From positions 310,001 to 374,000 of the forward strand of contig NZ_BCNW01000001.1 in NCBI RefSeq assembly GCF_001571385.1: a DNA stretch of 64,000 nucleotides. The letters run 5' to 3'. The notes under the pieces are model-generated. The model saw only the letters and a program-made list of their open reading frames with translations, searched no databases and was not told where the DNA came from. Both the position numbers and the translations under genes were made by a program. Of this stretch, positions 8,744 to 19,317 are shown in pieces; the stretch's first letter is position 1; every line of letters starts with the position of its first letter. The stretch is from Methanofollis ethanolicus (lineage in GTDB: Archaea; Halobacteriota; Methanomicrobia; Methanomicrobiales; Methanofollaceae).

Positions 8744-9501
8744 TCCTGGACGATATCCTCGCCCGCACCCGCGAGCGCGTGGCCGGACTGGAGGCCGACG
8801 GCCACATCCCCGACCGCCGGGCATCAGGGCGGTTCAGCCTGACGAAGGCGATCCGCTCCTCCGACCGGAGGAACGCGGTCATCGCCGAGGTGAAGTACGC
8901 CTCGCCCTCGCGCGGCACCATCCGCATGTCAGGCTCCCCGGAGGCGCTGGCGGCAGACCTTGTCGCCGGCGGCTGCGCCGGGCTCTCGGTGCTGACCGAG
9001 CCCTTCTTCTTCGGGGGGAGCACCGAGAACCTCAGGCATGTCCGTGAGGTCGCGCCCGTCCCGATCCTGCGGAAGGACTTCATCGTCGACGAACTCCAGC
9101 TCAGGGAGACGGCGACGATGGGTGCCGACGCCGTCCTCCTCATCGCCGGCGTGCTCGGCCGCGACCTCGGACGGTTCGTGGACCTCGCCCTCTCCCTCGG
9201 CCTTGAGCCCCTGGTGGAGGTGCGGAACAGGGAGGATGCCGGACGTGCCCGCGCCGCCGGGGCCGAACTGGTCGGGATCAACAACCGCGACCTCACCACG
9301 ATGACCGTCGACCTGCACACCACACAGAGGCTCGCCCCTCTCGTCGGCGGCGACGGTCGTCTCGTCGTCTCTGAGAGCGGCGTCGTCTGGCCCTGCGATG
9401 TCAGGGCCCTGCGGCCGTACTGCGACGCCTTTCTTGTCGGTTCGGCCCTCATGTCCTCGGCGCATCCGGGAAAGAGGCTGGAGAGGCTCGTATGCGCGTG
9501 A
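8740..9501 (+). CDS. trpC: Indole-3-glycerol-phosphate synthase
   Basis: A 253-residue (beta/alpha)8 enzyme closing the indole ring from carboxyphenylaminodeoxyribulose phosphate. Motifs are [12 protein letters not shown] (K52), [10 protein letters not shown] (K112), GINNRDL and VSESGV, matching the catalytic lysines and phosphate site. It overlaps trpD by 4 bases and trpF by 10 bases. Confidence 0.96.
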   Translation: MILDDILARTRERVAGLEADGHIPDRRASGRFSLTKAIRSSDRRNAVIAEVKYASPSRGTIRMSGSPEALAADLVAGGCAGLSVLTEPFFFGGSTENLRHVREVAPVPILRKDFIVDELQLRETATMGADAVLLIAGVLGRDLGRFVDLALSLGLEPLVEVRNREDAGRARAAGAELVGINNRDLTTMTVDLHTTQRLAPLVGGDGRLVVSESGVVWPCDVRALRPYCDAFLVGSALMSSAHPGKRLERLVCA

Positions 9502-10060
9502 AGATCTGCGGGGTCACGCGGGTCGCGGACGCCGTCGCCGCCGAAGAGGCCGGGGCCGACGCGATCGGCGTCGTCCTCTTCTCAGACTCGCCGCGCTCGA
9601 TCTCCCCTGAGAAGGCGGCAGAGATCTTCGCCGCGCTCGGCCCCTTCACGGCCAGGGTCTGCGTCTCTCGGACGGCCGACCCGGCAGAACTCGCCGCGAT
9701 CCTCGCCCTCGGCCCGACGGCGGTGCAAATTTATCACGACCTTTCGGTGCCGCCCGGCGTGCGGGCGGTCAGGGCGACCGCCGACGGGAGACTCCCTGCC
9801 GGCAGGTGCGACGCCGTCCTCCTCGACCGGAGCGAGGGCACAGGGAGGCAATACGATCTGAATGAGGCCAGGTCTCTCGTCCTGCGGTCGCCCGTCCCGG
9901 TCGTCCTCTCTGGCGGGCTTACGCCGGAAAACGTCGGCGAGGCGGCGAGAGACGTGCGCCCGTACGCCGTGGACGTCTCGTCGGGCGTCGAAGACCGGCC
10001 GGGCATCAAGAACAGAAAGAAAATGACTGAGTTTATCATGGCATGCAGGAGCATATCCCC

Positions 10061-10064
<4 letters not shown>
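9492..10064 (+). CDS. trpF: Phosphoribosylanthranilate isomerase
   Basis: A 190-residue (beta/alpha)8 isomerase. The catalytic Cys is C6 in KICGVT and the general acid is probably D112 in [16 protein letters not shown] and DVSSGVE form the phosphate-binding end of the barrel. It is shorter than many TrpF proteins, mostly in the loops. It overlaps trpC (10 bases) and trpB (ATGA). Confidence 0.94.
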
Positions 10065-11232
<1,168 letters not shown>

Positions 11233-11236
<4 letters not shown>

Positions 11237-12033
11237 GCAGGATCGACGCCCTCTTCTCAGGCCTGGAAAGACCGGCCTGCATCGCCTATCTGGCGGGCGG
11301 CGACCCTGACCCGGAGACCTCCCTTGCGGCGGTGCGGGCGGTCGTCGACGCCGGCGCGGACATCATCGAGATCGGCGTGCCTTTCACCGACCCCATCGCC
11401 GACGGTCCGACGATCAGGCGGGCGGACAACCGTGCCCTTGCGGCCGGGACGACGCCGGACCGGATCTTCGAGCTGGTGCGGGCCGTCAGGGCGGGGACTT
11501 CCGTCCCGATCGTCCTGATGACGGCGTACACCATCGTCTATGTCCGCGGCGTCGACCGCTTCTACCGGGAGGCGGCGGAAGCAGGAACCGATGGGGTGAT
11601 CATCCCAGACATGCCCCCGGAGGAGTCTGGGGACGCCGTCGCCGCGGCCGGGCTGTACGGCCTCGACCAGATCTTTCTCGTGGCCCCGAACACCCCTGAA
11701 GAGCGCCTTGACCTGATCCTGGAGCATGCAGGCGGGTTCCTCTATCTCGTCTCCGTGCAGGGGGTCACCGGTGCGAGGTCCGGCCTCCCGCACGGCATCG
11801 AGGAGAGGATCGCCGCGTTGCGGTCGCGTACCGCTCTCCCCATCGCCGTGGGCTTCGGCATCTCGGGCCCCGAGCAGGTGCGGGCGATCGCGGCCGCGGG
11901 TGCCGACGGCGTGATCGTCGGCAGCGCGATCGTGGCAATCGTCGAGAAGCATCTTGGAGACAGAGAGGCGATGTGCGCCGAACTGAAAGAGTTCGTCGCC
12001 GGCCTCTGCGGGGCTGTCAGGGACGGGGCCTGA
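11233..12033 (+). CDS. trpA: Tryptophan synthase alpha chain
   Basis: A 266-residue barrel that cleaves indole-3-glycerol phosphate to indole and glyceraldehyde-3-phosphate. The catalytic residues are E46 (EIGVPF) and D57 (DPIADGP), equivalent to Glu49/Asp60 of the bacterial enzyme. VQGVTGAR and [10 protein letters not shown] are the phosphate-site loops. ATGA overlap with trpB favours stoichiometric production of the complex. It is the last trp gene. Confidence 0.96.
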
Positions 12034-12041
12034 AGAGGAAC

Positions 12042-13139
12042 ATGACGACGATCGGCCTTGTGATCAACCCACTCGCCGGCCTCGGTGGAACGGTCGGCCT
12101 GAAGGGGACGGACGGGACGGCGGACGAGGCACGGTGGCGGGGTGCTGTGCCGCGGGCGCATGAGCGTGCCGTCGAGGCCCTCCTCTCTCTCCGGGGCCTC
12201 CCCCTCCGCGTCCTCGCCTCTGCCGGTGCGATGGGCGCCGACGCCCTGGATGCCGCGGGCATCAGGGAGTACGAGGTCGTCCATAGTGCCACAGGCAGGG
12301 AGACGACGGCCGACGACACCCGCACCGCGGTCAGAGCCTGTATCGATGCCGGCGCCGACCTCCTCCTCTTCTGCGGCGGTGACGGCACGGCGCGGGACGT
12401 CGCGGCGGCCGCGGGGAAGACCCCCATTCTCGGCATCCCCGCGGGCGTGAAGATGTACTCGGGCGTCTTTGCCGTCCGTCCCTCTGCAGTGGGCGAGGTC
12501 CTTGCCGGGGACTACGCCCTCCGCGAGGCCGAGGTGATGGACATCGACGAGGAGGCGTACCGGCGGGGCGACCTCCGGGCCCGCCTCTACGCGACGGTCA
12601 GGGTGCCCTTCCTCCCCGGCCGGGTGCAGTGCGGAAAGGAGGTCTCCTTCGGGGACGAGGCCGCCGCCCGAGACGGCATCGCCCGCTTCATGGCCGACCT
12701 GATCCGGGCCGGTGGGTGCGTGGTCCTCGGGGCCGGGGGGACCACCGCCGCGATCGCCAGAGAGGCCGGGATCGAGTCGACCCTCCTCGGCGTGGACGTG
12801 GTCGTGGACGGAACATGTGTCGCCTCAGACGTCGACGAGTCGACCCTCCTCGCGCATGTCGGGCGTGCCGACCGGTGCCGGATCATCGTCAGCCCGATCG
12901 GGGCGCAGGGTGCTGTCCTCGGGAGGGGCACCGGGCCGATCACCCCCGCGGTGCTCAGGGCCGCGGGGCCCGAGAACCTCGTCGTCGTCGCCACGCCCGG
13001 CAAACTCGCCGCAACGCCGACCCTCTTCGTCGACACCGGCGACCCGGCCCTCGACGCCGCCTTCGGAGAGAGAATATCCGTCATCTGCGGCTACCATATC
13101 GCGAGGCTGATGCCCCTCATCAGGCCGGCGGAGGAGTGA
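12042..13139 (+). CDS. ATP-NAD kinase family protein
   Basis: A 365-residue protein of the NAD kinase/AcoX-like group (COG3199 type). It begins TTIGLVINPLAGLGGTVGLKG, has the kinase GGDGTARD motif near residue 111 and a second Gly-rich PIGAQGAVLGRGT segment. The likely activity is phosphorylation of NAD or a related diol. The start at 12042 follows AAGAGGAA, 8 bases beyond the trpA stop, so it is probably co-transcribed with trp. A functional link to tryptophan is not evident. The U-rich run after the gene probably ends the operon. Confidence 0.85.
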   Translation: MTTIGLVINPLAGLGGTVGLKGTDGTADEARWRGAVPRAHERAVEALLSLRGLPLRVLASAGAMGADALDAAGIREYEVVHSATGRETTADDTRTAVRACIDAGADLLLFCGGDGTARDVAAAAGKTPILGIPAGVKMYSGVFAVRPSAVGEVLAGDYALREAEVMDIDEEAYRRGDLRARLYATVRVPFLPGRVQCGKEVSFGDEAAARDGIARFMADLIRAGGCVVLGAGGTTAAIAREAGIESTLLGVDVVVDGTCVASDVDESTLLAHVGRADRCRIIVSPIGAQGAVLGRGTGPITPAVLRAAGPENLVVVATPGKLAATPTLFVDTGDPALDAAFGERISVICGYHIARLMPLIRPAEE

Positions 13140-13244
13140 CCGTACCCTCGACACCTGTCCACCGATCCCGGTCGTCTCTCTCCTTGTGTCCCTCCTCTTT
13201 CAGGCCCGTGCTCTATGTCCGCACACTTTTGCTCGCGTCCTGTC

Positions 13245-13262
13245 TTTTTTTTGTGTTTTTTT
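13245..13262 (+). terminator. U-tract terminator after the trp/NAD-kinase operon
   Basis: Two consecutive T-runs (CTTTTTTTTG then TGTTTTTTTG) about 105 bases downstream of the last stop. Archaeal RNA polymerase terminates at such tracts without needing a stem. Confidence 0.6.
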
Positions 13263-13316
13263 GCACTTCTGTCAAGAAAATTTGTACCCTATGGATAGCA
13301 TTATCTGATCTCCTGC

Positions 13317-14162
13317 ATGACGCCCTGCATGGACCCTCAGGTCACCGAGATCACCGTCCTCCCGGGACGGGACAAGAACGGCGAGACCGAGCACTTCGAC
13401 CGGATCGTCATCAGGCCGGGCGAGACACTCGCCATCGTCGGCCCGACCGGGTCAGGAAAGAGCGCCTTCATCAACGACATCGAGGTCTTTGCGAGGAACG
13501 ACACGGTCACCGGACGGACCGTCCTGGTCAACGGGGAGGCGCCGCCCGACGACTATGTGCGTGACCCGGCGAAAAAACCGGTCGCCCTCATCACCCAGAA
13601 CACCCGCTGCCTCGCCGACCTCGGGGTTGCGGAGTTCCTCGGGATGCACCTCTCGGCCCGCGGCATCGGGGACGAAAAGGTCGTGGAAGAGACGATCGCC
13701 CTTGCAAACGAGTTCACCGGCGAGAAAATCGCGCACGGGACAGGGATGACCTCTCTCTCCGGCGGGCAGACCAGGTCCCTCATGGTGGCTGACGCGATCC
13801 TCATCGGGAGCACGCCCGTGATCATCCTGGACGAGGTCGAGAACGCCGGGATCTTCAAGGACAGGGTGATCGAGGTCCTCCGCACCTACCGGAAAGCCGT
13901 GGTCTTCGTCACCCACGACCCCCTCGTCGCCCTGATGTGCGACCGGCGGATCGTGATGCGGAACGGGACGGTCGTCAGGGTCATAGAGCGGACAGGCCGC
14001 GAGGACGAGGCCCTCTCCGCGGTGAAGGCGATGGACGACATCCTCTGCCGCCTCAGGGAACGGATCCGCGCCGGCGAGGCGATCGTCGGCGGCCTGCCTG
14101 CCGCTTTCACCTCCGAAGAGGTGCACGCGGCTCTCACCTCGGACTCGGTGCATGCCCTATGA
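13317..14162 (+). CDS. Stand-alone ABC-type ATPase of the CoM gene cluster
   Basis: A 281-residue soluble ABC ATPase: Walker A GPTGSGKS at 42-49, Q-loop LITQNT, signature SLSGGQTRS near 144, Walker B VIILDEVE, and H-loop THD. There is no membrane segment and no permease gene nearby, so it is probably not a conventional transporter subunit. It heads a run of overlapping genes ending in cysteate synthase and ComDE. Its ATPase may drive assembly or reactivation of a metalloprotein, as the methanogen ABC protein AtwA does for methyl-CoM reductase; this is inference. M5 (13329) is an alternative start. The stop overlaps the next gene (ATGA). Confidence 0.8.
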   Translation: MTPCMDPQVTEITVLPGRDKNGETEHFDRIVIRPGETLAIVGPTGSGKSAFINDIEVFARNDTVTGRTVLVNGEAPPDDYVRDPAKKPVALITQNTRCLADLGVAEFLGMHLSARGIGDEKVVEETIALANEFTGEKIAHGTGMTSLSGGQTRSLMVADAILIGSTPVIILDEVENAGIFKDRVIEVLRTYRKAVVFVTHDPLVALMCDRRIVMRNGTVVRVIERTGREDEALSAVKAMDDILCRLRERIRAGEAIVGGLPAAFTSEEVHAALTSDSVHAL

Positions 14163-14866
14163 AACTCCTTGTCATTGCAGGACCACCGTCTGCGGGCAAG
14201 ACCGCGGTCGTCCGCCAGGTCCTCAGGAGCCTCGGGCCTGAGGAGAAGGCGGCCTACCTCAAGATCGACGTCGTCAGGGCCTTCGAGGACGAGGAACTCG
14301 CGGCCGAGTTCGGCATCCCGGCACGGAAGGTCTACTCGGGCGACCTCTGTCCCGACCATGCCGGGATCATGGTGATGGCCGACGCCCTCCGCTGGGCCGA
14401 GGCCGAGAAAGCTTCTCTCCTCATCGTGGAGTCCGCAGGTCTCTGCCTCCGCTGCTCACCGTACGTCACCCAGGCCCTCGGTGTCGTCGTCCTCAGTGCC
14501 GTCTCCGGTATCCACGCCCCCCTGAAGATGGGTCCGATGATCGGCCTCGCCGACGTGGCGGTCGTCACCAGGATTGACCTGGTCTCCCAGGCCGAGAAGG
14601 AGGTCTTCAGGGAGGGGATCAGGGAGGTGGCCCCCGAGATCGAGATCGTCGAGACGAACGCGGTGCAGGGGACGGGCATGCGCTACCTGCTCAGGAGGAT
14701 CAAAGAGGCCGACGAGGTGACGGACGCCGGCACCATCGAACTCCGCGGCGTCCCGCCCCTCGGTGTCTGCACTGTCTGCGTCGGCAAGAAAGAGATCGGG
14801 TGGCAGCACCATTTCGGCGTCGTCCGGAGACTCGGGGACGCCGGCACGCTCTTCCGGGGTGAGTAG
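14159..14866 (+). CDS. HypB/CooC-like P-loop GTPase
   Basis: A 235-residue nucleotide-binding protein of the SIMIBI class. The P-loop is GPPSAGKT at 8-15, followed by LKIDVVR, IVESAGLCLRC and a VVTRIDLVS base-recognition-like segment (T-x-x-D). Two Cys pairs, CLRC near residue 99 and CTVC near 205, could bind a metal or Fe-S cluster, as in HypB/CooC metallochaperones. It starts in an ATGA overlap with the ABC ATPase. With the neighbouring Fe-S protein and marker 16 it suggests a metallocluster maturation unit. Exact function is unknown. Confidence 0.78.
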   Translation: MKLLVIAGPPSAGKTAVVRQVLRSLGPEEKAAYLKIDVVRAFEDEELAAEFGIPARKVYSGDLCPDHAGIMVMADALRWAEAEKASLLIVESAGLCLRCSPYVTQALGVVVLSAVSGIHAPLKMGPMIGLADVAVVTRIDLVSQAEKEVFREGIREVAPEIEIVETNAVQGTGMRYLLRRIKEADEVTDAGTIELRGVPPLGVCTVCVGKKEIGWQHHFGVVRRLGDAGTLFRGE

Positions 14867-15478
14867 ATGGTCTGGCAGCCTCCCGGAAAGAACTGCGGCC
14901 TCTGCGGGGCGCGAACCTGCGATGCGTTCATGGAGATGGTTGCCGCAGGGGAGCGTTCCGTCTCCGACTGCCCCTTCTCCGAGGGCGAGGCCTGCGTCGC
15001 CGCGCCTGACACCGTCTACACGGGGCGGGACATCGTCGGCAATGCCTACGACTTCGTCCTCGACCCCCTGCCCGGCGAACCCACGGCCCGGAAGATCGTC
15101 CTCCCCTTCAGGCCCGACCTCGTGGAGAGGTGGGGGATCGCGGAGGGCGAGATCGTCGTCGGCCGCCCGATGGGCGCGGGGTGCCCGGTCCAGCACGTGA
15201 TCCGGGTGGTCGAGGCCGACCCCATCACCGGCCTCATCACCGGCCATGTCGTCGGCCCTGAGTTCTCCCGCGGTCGGGAGTACCATGACGTGCGGGCCTA
15301 CCACATGATCGGCTTCGAGGGCCTCGCCCGCCCTGTCGCCCACCCTCCGGTCTTCGGGAAACGCCAGCGTTTCCTCCCGGGCTTCTGCATGATGGCCCTC
15401 GCCCACACCGGGGTTATCAATATGATTGTGGAGCGCCCAGAGGGGCTGCACGTACGGGTGGAGGACGTCATCATATGA
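14867..15478 (+). CDS. [4Fe-4S] domain protein of the CoM gene cluster
   Basis: A 203-residue protein whose N-terminus has Cys at 10, 13, 18 and 35 (NCGLCGARTC ... DCPF). This is the (Fe-S) domain pattern of the acetyl-CoA synthase corrinoid Fe-S protein and RnfB. The remaining residues form a compact beta-rich domain with VVGRPMGAGCPVQHVIRV and a C-terminal GFCMMALAH. The gene starts directly after the GTPase stop and overlaps marker 16 by 4 bases. It probably donates electrons or carries a cluster for its neighbours. It occurs in methanogens beside marker 16; the role is not established. Confidence 0.78.
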   Translation: MVWQPPGKNCGLCGARTCDAFMEMVAAGERSVSDCPFSEGEACVAAPDTVYTGRDIVGNAYDFVLDPLPGEPTARKIVLPFRPDLVERWGIAEGEIVVGRPMGAGCPVQHVIRVVEADPITGLITGHVVGPEFSRGREYHDVRAYHMIGFEGLARPVAHPPVFGKRQRFLPGFCMMALAHTGVINMIVERPEGLHVRVEDVII

Positions 15479-16701
15479 AGACCATCGCGGGAATCGAGGA
15501 ACGGATCCGGGACGGCAGCGCTGTTGTCCTGACCGCAGTTGAACTGAAGAAACGGATCCGGGAAGGGGAGAGGCTGACGCCTGAAGACGTCGACGTCGTC
15601 ACCTGTGGGACCTGCGGTGTGATGTCAGGGACGACGGCGGTCCTCTCCATGCCGGTGGCCCAACCGGGCACTTTCTTCCGGGCCGACACCGTCAGCCTGA
15701 ACGGTGTCCCGGCCTTCCCGGGCCCCTGCCCGAACGAGCGCCTCGGCCTGGTGGACATGGTCGTCTACGGCACCTCTCACAGCGGGCAGAGGTACGGCGG
15801 CGGCCACCTCATCGCCGACCTGGCGGCAGGAAAGGACGTCGATGTCCTGGTCACGGCGGGGGGACGGGAGATCTCGCGCACGGTCACGATCGAGGACTGC
15901 ACCGTCGCCCGCCTGGTCACGACCAGGAGCGCCTTCAGGAACTATACCGCCTACGTGAACCGCGAGCCCTCTGAGGTCAGGACGATCTTCTCGGCCGCGG
16001 GTATGCGGGGGCCGTGTGCCGAGGCCTCGGTCAGCGGCTGCGGCGAGATCAACCCGATCGAGAACGACCCTTCCCTCAGGTTCATCAGGGCGGGTGGGCG
16101 GGTGCTCGTGAACGGGGCGCCCGGTTTCGTGATGGGTGAGGGGACGCGGAGCACGCCGGAAAAGCCGAACATCATGGTCTTCGCCGACATCAGGGAGATG
16201 AACCCCCGCTACTGCGGCGGCTTCGTCACATCGGCAGGGCCTGAGTGCATCACGAGCATCGCCGCGGCGATCCCCGTCCTGGACGAGGCCGGGCTCTTTG
16301 CCCTCTCCGTTCTCGACGAGGCGATCGCACTGCCCGTGGCCGACATCAGCGACCGCCGCCCCTTTGCGGCGGCGACCTACGGGGACGTCTGGCAGGGCAC
16401 CGACCGGCGTGTCACCTACGACCCGGCTTCCTGCCTCTTCTGCGAGCCCTGCGTTGCCGGGGGTATCTGCCCGACCGGCGCCTTTGCGACCGGGAAGGGG
16501 ATCGACACGGCCCTCTGCGTCTCCTGCGGGGCGTGTGCGGCATCGTGTCGCGGCGGCGCTGTCTCCGCCACCCTCGGGACCATTACCGTCTGCGACAGGC
16601 GGGTGTCGATCACCCTCCGCCAGTCCGACAGGAACCGTGCCGAGGCACTCTGCGAGGACCTGCGCCAGAGGATCCTTGACCTGGGGTTCCCGGTGAGGTG
16701 A
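15475..16701 (+). CDS. Methanogenesis marker 16 metalloprotein (DUF39 plus ferredoxin domain)
   Basis: A 408-residue protein made of a DUF39-type domain (about 1-315) and a C-terminal two-cluster ferredoxin domain (CLFCEPCVAGGICPTGAF, CVSCGACAASC). DUF39 conserved points seen are CGTCGVMSGTT (C44, C47), GGGHLI and SGCGEINPIEND. Relatives of DUF39 form homocysteine from aspartate semialdehyde by inserting sulfur into an aldehyde. Marker 16 is a paralogue restricted largely to methanogens. It is encoded here directly before cysteate synthase and ComDE, whose product is sulfoacetaldehyde. A parallel thiolation giving coenzyme M is an attractive inference. ATGA overlap with the Fe-S gene. Confidence 0.88.
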   Translation: MKTIAGIEERIRDGSAVVLTAVELKKRIREGERLTPEDVDVVTCGTCGVMSGTTAVLSMPVAQPGTFFRADTVSLNGVPAFPGPCPNERLGLVDMVVYGTSHSGQRYGGGHLIADLAAGKDVDVLVTAGGREISRTVTIEDCTVARLVTTRSAFRNYTAYVNREPSEVRTIFSAAGMRGPCAEASVSGCGEINPIENDPSLRFIRAGGRVLVNGAPGFVMGEGTRSTPEKPNIMVFADIREMNPRYCGGFVTSAGPECITSIAAAIPVLDEAGLFALSVLDEAIALPVADISDRRPFAAATYGDVWQGTDRRVTYDPASCLFCEPCVAGGICPTGAFATGKGIDTALCVSCGACAASCRGGAVSATLGTITVCDRRVSITLRQSDRNRAEALCEDLRQRILDLGFPVR

Positions 16702-16703
16702 CA

Positions 16704-17981
16704 ATGATGCGACCGTACACCCTCCTCTGCCCCGACTGCGGGGAAACTGTCGAGGACCACTACACCCTCTCCTGCCCCTCCGGGTGTAGGGCCCTCGTCC
16801 GCACCGTCTACCGAAAAAAGACCCTTGATATCAGGGACGAACCCGGTGTCTTCAGGTTCTCCGACTGGCTCCCTGTCGAGGGGACGATCAAGTCCGCAGC
16901 AGGGCCGGTCACCTTCCGCTCCACCGCTCTTGCCCGAGATATTGGCCTCAGGAATCTCTGGATAGGCTTTTCCGGCTACTGGCCCGAGAAGGGGGGGAGG
17001 GTTCTCACCTGTTCCTTCAAGGAACTCGAAGCCCTCCCGACGATGGTGCGGGTGCGGGAGACGGCCCGCGGCCGAACCCTCGTCGTCGCCTCCGCCGGGA
17101 ACACAGGCCGCGCCTTCTGCCAGACCGCGGCCCTGACCGGGATGCCGGTCGTCGTCGTCGTGCCGGAGAATGCCGTCGCCCGCCTCTGGACGACGGTGGA
17201 GACCGACAGAGTCTGCCTGGTCACGGTGGACGGCGACTATGCCGACGCCATCGCGGTGGCGAACGGCCTCTGCTCTGTCCAGGGTTTGATCCCGGAGGGC
17301 GGGGCGAAGAATGTCGCCCGGAGGGACGGCATGGGCACGGTGATGCTCGACGCCGCTGTCACCCTGGGCCGGATCCCCGACCACTATGTCCAGGCCGTCG
17401 GGAGCGGGACCGGGGGCATCGCTGCCTGGGAGGCTTCGATGAGGCTTCTCGGCGACGGCAGGTTCGGGGACCGTCTGCCGCGCCTGCACCTCGCGCAGAA
17501 CGCCCCCTTTGTCCCGATGGTCAGGGCATGGCAGGCAGGCAGGCGCGAGATCATCCCTGAAGAGGATATGCCCGATGCACGGGCGTCGATCGCGGCGGTT
17601 TATTCTGATGTCCTGACGAATAGAAGTCCGCCTTATGGTGTCGGCGGCGGCGTCTTTGACGCCCTCACGGCGACAGGAGGATCGATGTATTCGGTGGAGA
17701 ACAGAGAGGCTGAGGATGCGGGACGGCACTTCGCCGAGGCCGAGGGGATCGACCTCGACCCGGCGGCCGCGGTGGCGGTGGCCGCCCTCAGGCAGGCGGT
17801 GGAGTCGGGGAAGATCGGGCGCAACGATGCCGTCCTCCTCAACATCACCGGCGGCGGCTACCGGCGCGTGGCCGAGGAGCATGAGCGCTACAGGATCGAG
17901 CCCGCGTTCAGGGTCGCTCCAGACGTGGACGCGGCCGTCCTCGGGGCGAGGGTGCTCGGGCAGGTGAGAAACCGTGCATGA
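16704..17981 (+). CDS. Cysteate synthase
   Basis: A 425-residue threonine-synthase-like PLP enzyme. The N-terminus has a zinc-ribbon-like CPDCG...CPSGC. The PLP lysine lies in TCSFKELEALP, followed by ASAGNTGRAF, GSGTGG and NITGGG motifs. In Methanosarcinales/Methanomicrobiales this paralogue makes L-cysteate from phosphoserine and sulfite, the first step of their CoM route. The adjacent ComDE supports cysteate synthase over threonine synthase. The marker 16 stop overlaps a GTG at 16698; ATGs at 16704 and 16707 sit after a GAGGTGA ribosome binding site, so the exact start is uncertain by a few codons. Confidence 0.9.
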   Translation: MMRPYTLLCPDCGETVEDHYTLSCPSGCRALVRTVYRKKTLDIRDEPGVFRFSDWLPVEGTIKSAAGPVTFRSTALARDIGLRNLWIGFSGYWPEKGGRVLTCSFKELEALPTMVRVRETARGRTLVVASAGNTGRAFCQTAALTGMPVVVVVPENAVARLWTTVETDRVCLVTVDGDYADAIAVANGLCSVQGLIPEGGAKNVARRDGMGTVMLDAAVTLGRIPDHYVQAVGSGTGGIAAWEASMRLLGDGRFGDRLPRLHLAQNAPFVPMVRAWQAGRREIIPEEDMPDARASIAAVYSDVLTNRSPPYGVGGGVFDALTATGGSMYSVENREAEDAGRHFAEAEGIDLDPAAAVAVAALRQAVESGKIGRNDAVLLNITGGGYRRVAEEHERYRIEPAFRVAPDVDAAVLGARVLGQVRNRA

Positions 17982-19095
17982 AGACCTCGTCGCCGACCTC
18001 CTCGCCGAAAAGGGGATCGACCTTGTCGCCTCCCTCCCCTGCGACCGCGCCGGCGACCTCTGCTTCCTCCTCTCGGAGCGCTTCCCGACCGTCGGGCTGA
18101 TGCGGGAGGAGGACGGCGTCGGCGTCTCTGCCGGGGCGGTGCTCGCCGGGAAGAGGCCTGTGGTCGTCATCCAGAGTTCGGGTCTCGGGAACATGCTCAA
18201 CGCGGTCCTCTCTCTCACCGTCACCTTCGCCCTGCCCCTCCCGATACTGGCGAGCTGGCGGGGGGTGTACAAGGAGAAGATCCCGGCCCAGATCCCCTTC
18301 AACACCCGCCTCCCCGCGATCCTCGAAGCGGCGGGCATCCCGTATACCGTCGTCCAGGACGCCGGCGAGATCCGGAAGATCGGCGAGGTGATCGACGACG
18401 CTTTCCTCCATTCCCGCCCCCATGTCGCCCTCATCTCGCCGAAGGTCTGGGAGGGGGGGAAGTGCGAGGTCTGCCGCGACCTGCCGCCGCGGCCCTGCCG
18501 TCCCTGCATCGTCGGAGAGCGCCCGGTCCCCTCGCCGGTGACCGAGAGGTTCGGGGCGATCAGGGCGATCGTCCCCCACCTCGGAGACGCCGCCGTCGTC
18601 TGCAACATCGGGGTGCCGAGCAAGGAGCTCTACGCCGCGGGCGACCGCCCGCTCACCTTCTACATGCTCGGCTCCTACACCCAGGCCTCGGCTATCGGCC
18701 TCGGCCTCGCTCTCTCGACAGACAGGCGGGTCGTCGTCATCGACGGCGACGGCAGCCTCCTCGGGAGCGCCATCCTCCCGGTCATCGCGGCGAGCGCCCC
18801 GAAAAACCTCACCGTCGTCTGCCTGGACAACGGCACCTTCGGCTCGACGGGCAACCAGCCCACCTGTGCCTGCACCGGTGCCGACCTCGAAGTCGCGGCG
18901 ATCGCCGCAGGCTTTCGCCGGACCTGCACCGTCGCCGACGAGGGGGCAATCGTGGCGGCCCTGGACGACCCCTCCCCCGGCCCCGCCTTTGTCAGGGTGC
19001 TGATCAGGCCGGGCAACGCGGACGTGCCCAATATCCCTCTCTCCCCCGCGGAGATCAGGGGCCGCTTCATGGCCGCGGTGAAGGGGCGGGAGTGA
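17974..19095 (+). CDS. comDE: Sulfopyruvate decarboxylase, fused alpha and beta domains
   Basis: A 373-residue TPP enzyme converting sulfopyruvate to sulfoacetaldehyde for coenzyme M. The N-terminal half (about 1-165) is the pyrimidine-binding ComD part, with the catalytic Glu in LMREEDGVGVSAG. The C-terminal half is the ComE part with the TPP/Mg motif GDGSLLG and LDNGTFGSTGNQPT. Some methanogens encode the halves separately; here they are one polypeptide, so stoichiometry is fixed. It starts at GTG 17974 within the cysteate synthase 3' end (8-base overlap) and is the last gene of the cluster. Confidence 0.93.
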   Translation: MHEDLVADLLAEKGIDLVASLPCDRAGDLCFLLSERFPTVGLMREEDGVGVSAGAVLAGKRPVVVIQSSGLGNMLNAVLSLTVTFALPLPILASWRGVYKEKIPAQIPFNTRLPAILEAAGIPYTVVQDAGEIRKIGEVIDDAFLHSRPHVALISPKVWEGGKCEVCRDLPPRPCRPCIVGERPVPSPVTERFGAIRAIVPHLGDAAVVCNIGVPSKELYAAGDRPLTFYMLGSYTQASAIGLGLALSTDRRVVVIDGDGSLLGSAILPVIAASAPKNLTVVCLDNGTFGSTGNQPTCACTGADLEVAAIAAGFRRTCTVADEGAIVAALDDPSPGPAFVRVLIRPGNADVPNIPLSPAEIRGRFMAAVKGRE

Positions 19096-19317
19096 GGATC
19101 AGGTCTGTCTCTGTTTTGGCTCAGGGGGGATTTTCCTGTTCTGAAGTGGCGGTGCCGGGGACGAAGCCCCGGTACCTCTGTGGGAGAGGCAGGAGATCGG
19201 CGACCTGTCCGGGGGGTTTCGGTGAAGACCGATAGTCTTCTTGACTCCCCACGGTCGCCACTCGAGAATCAGAAATTTTCTCAAGGTCGCTAAAGTTCGC
19301 ACCCTGCCATTAGAATA

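Noticed and set aside
13317-14162. Importer ATP-binding subunit
   Set aside because: No permease or binding protein is adjacent and the gene is fused by overlap to enzyme genes.
16416-18623. 735-codon minus-strand open frame across marker 16, cysteate synthase and ComDE
   Set aside because: Entirely antisense to three confident enzymes; low-complexity Arg/Pro/Gly content and no domain.
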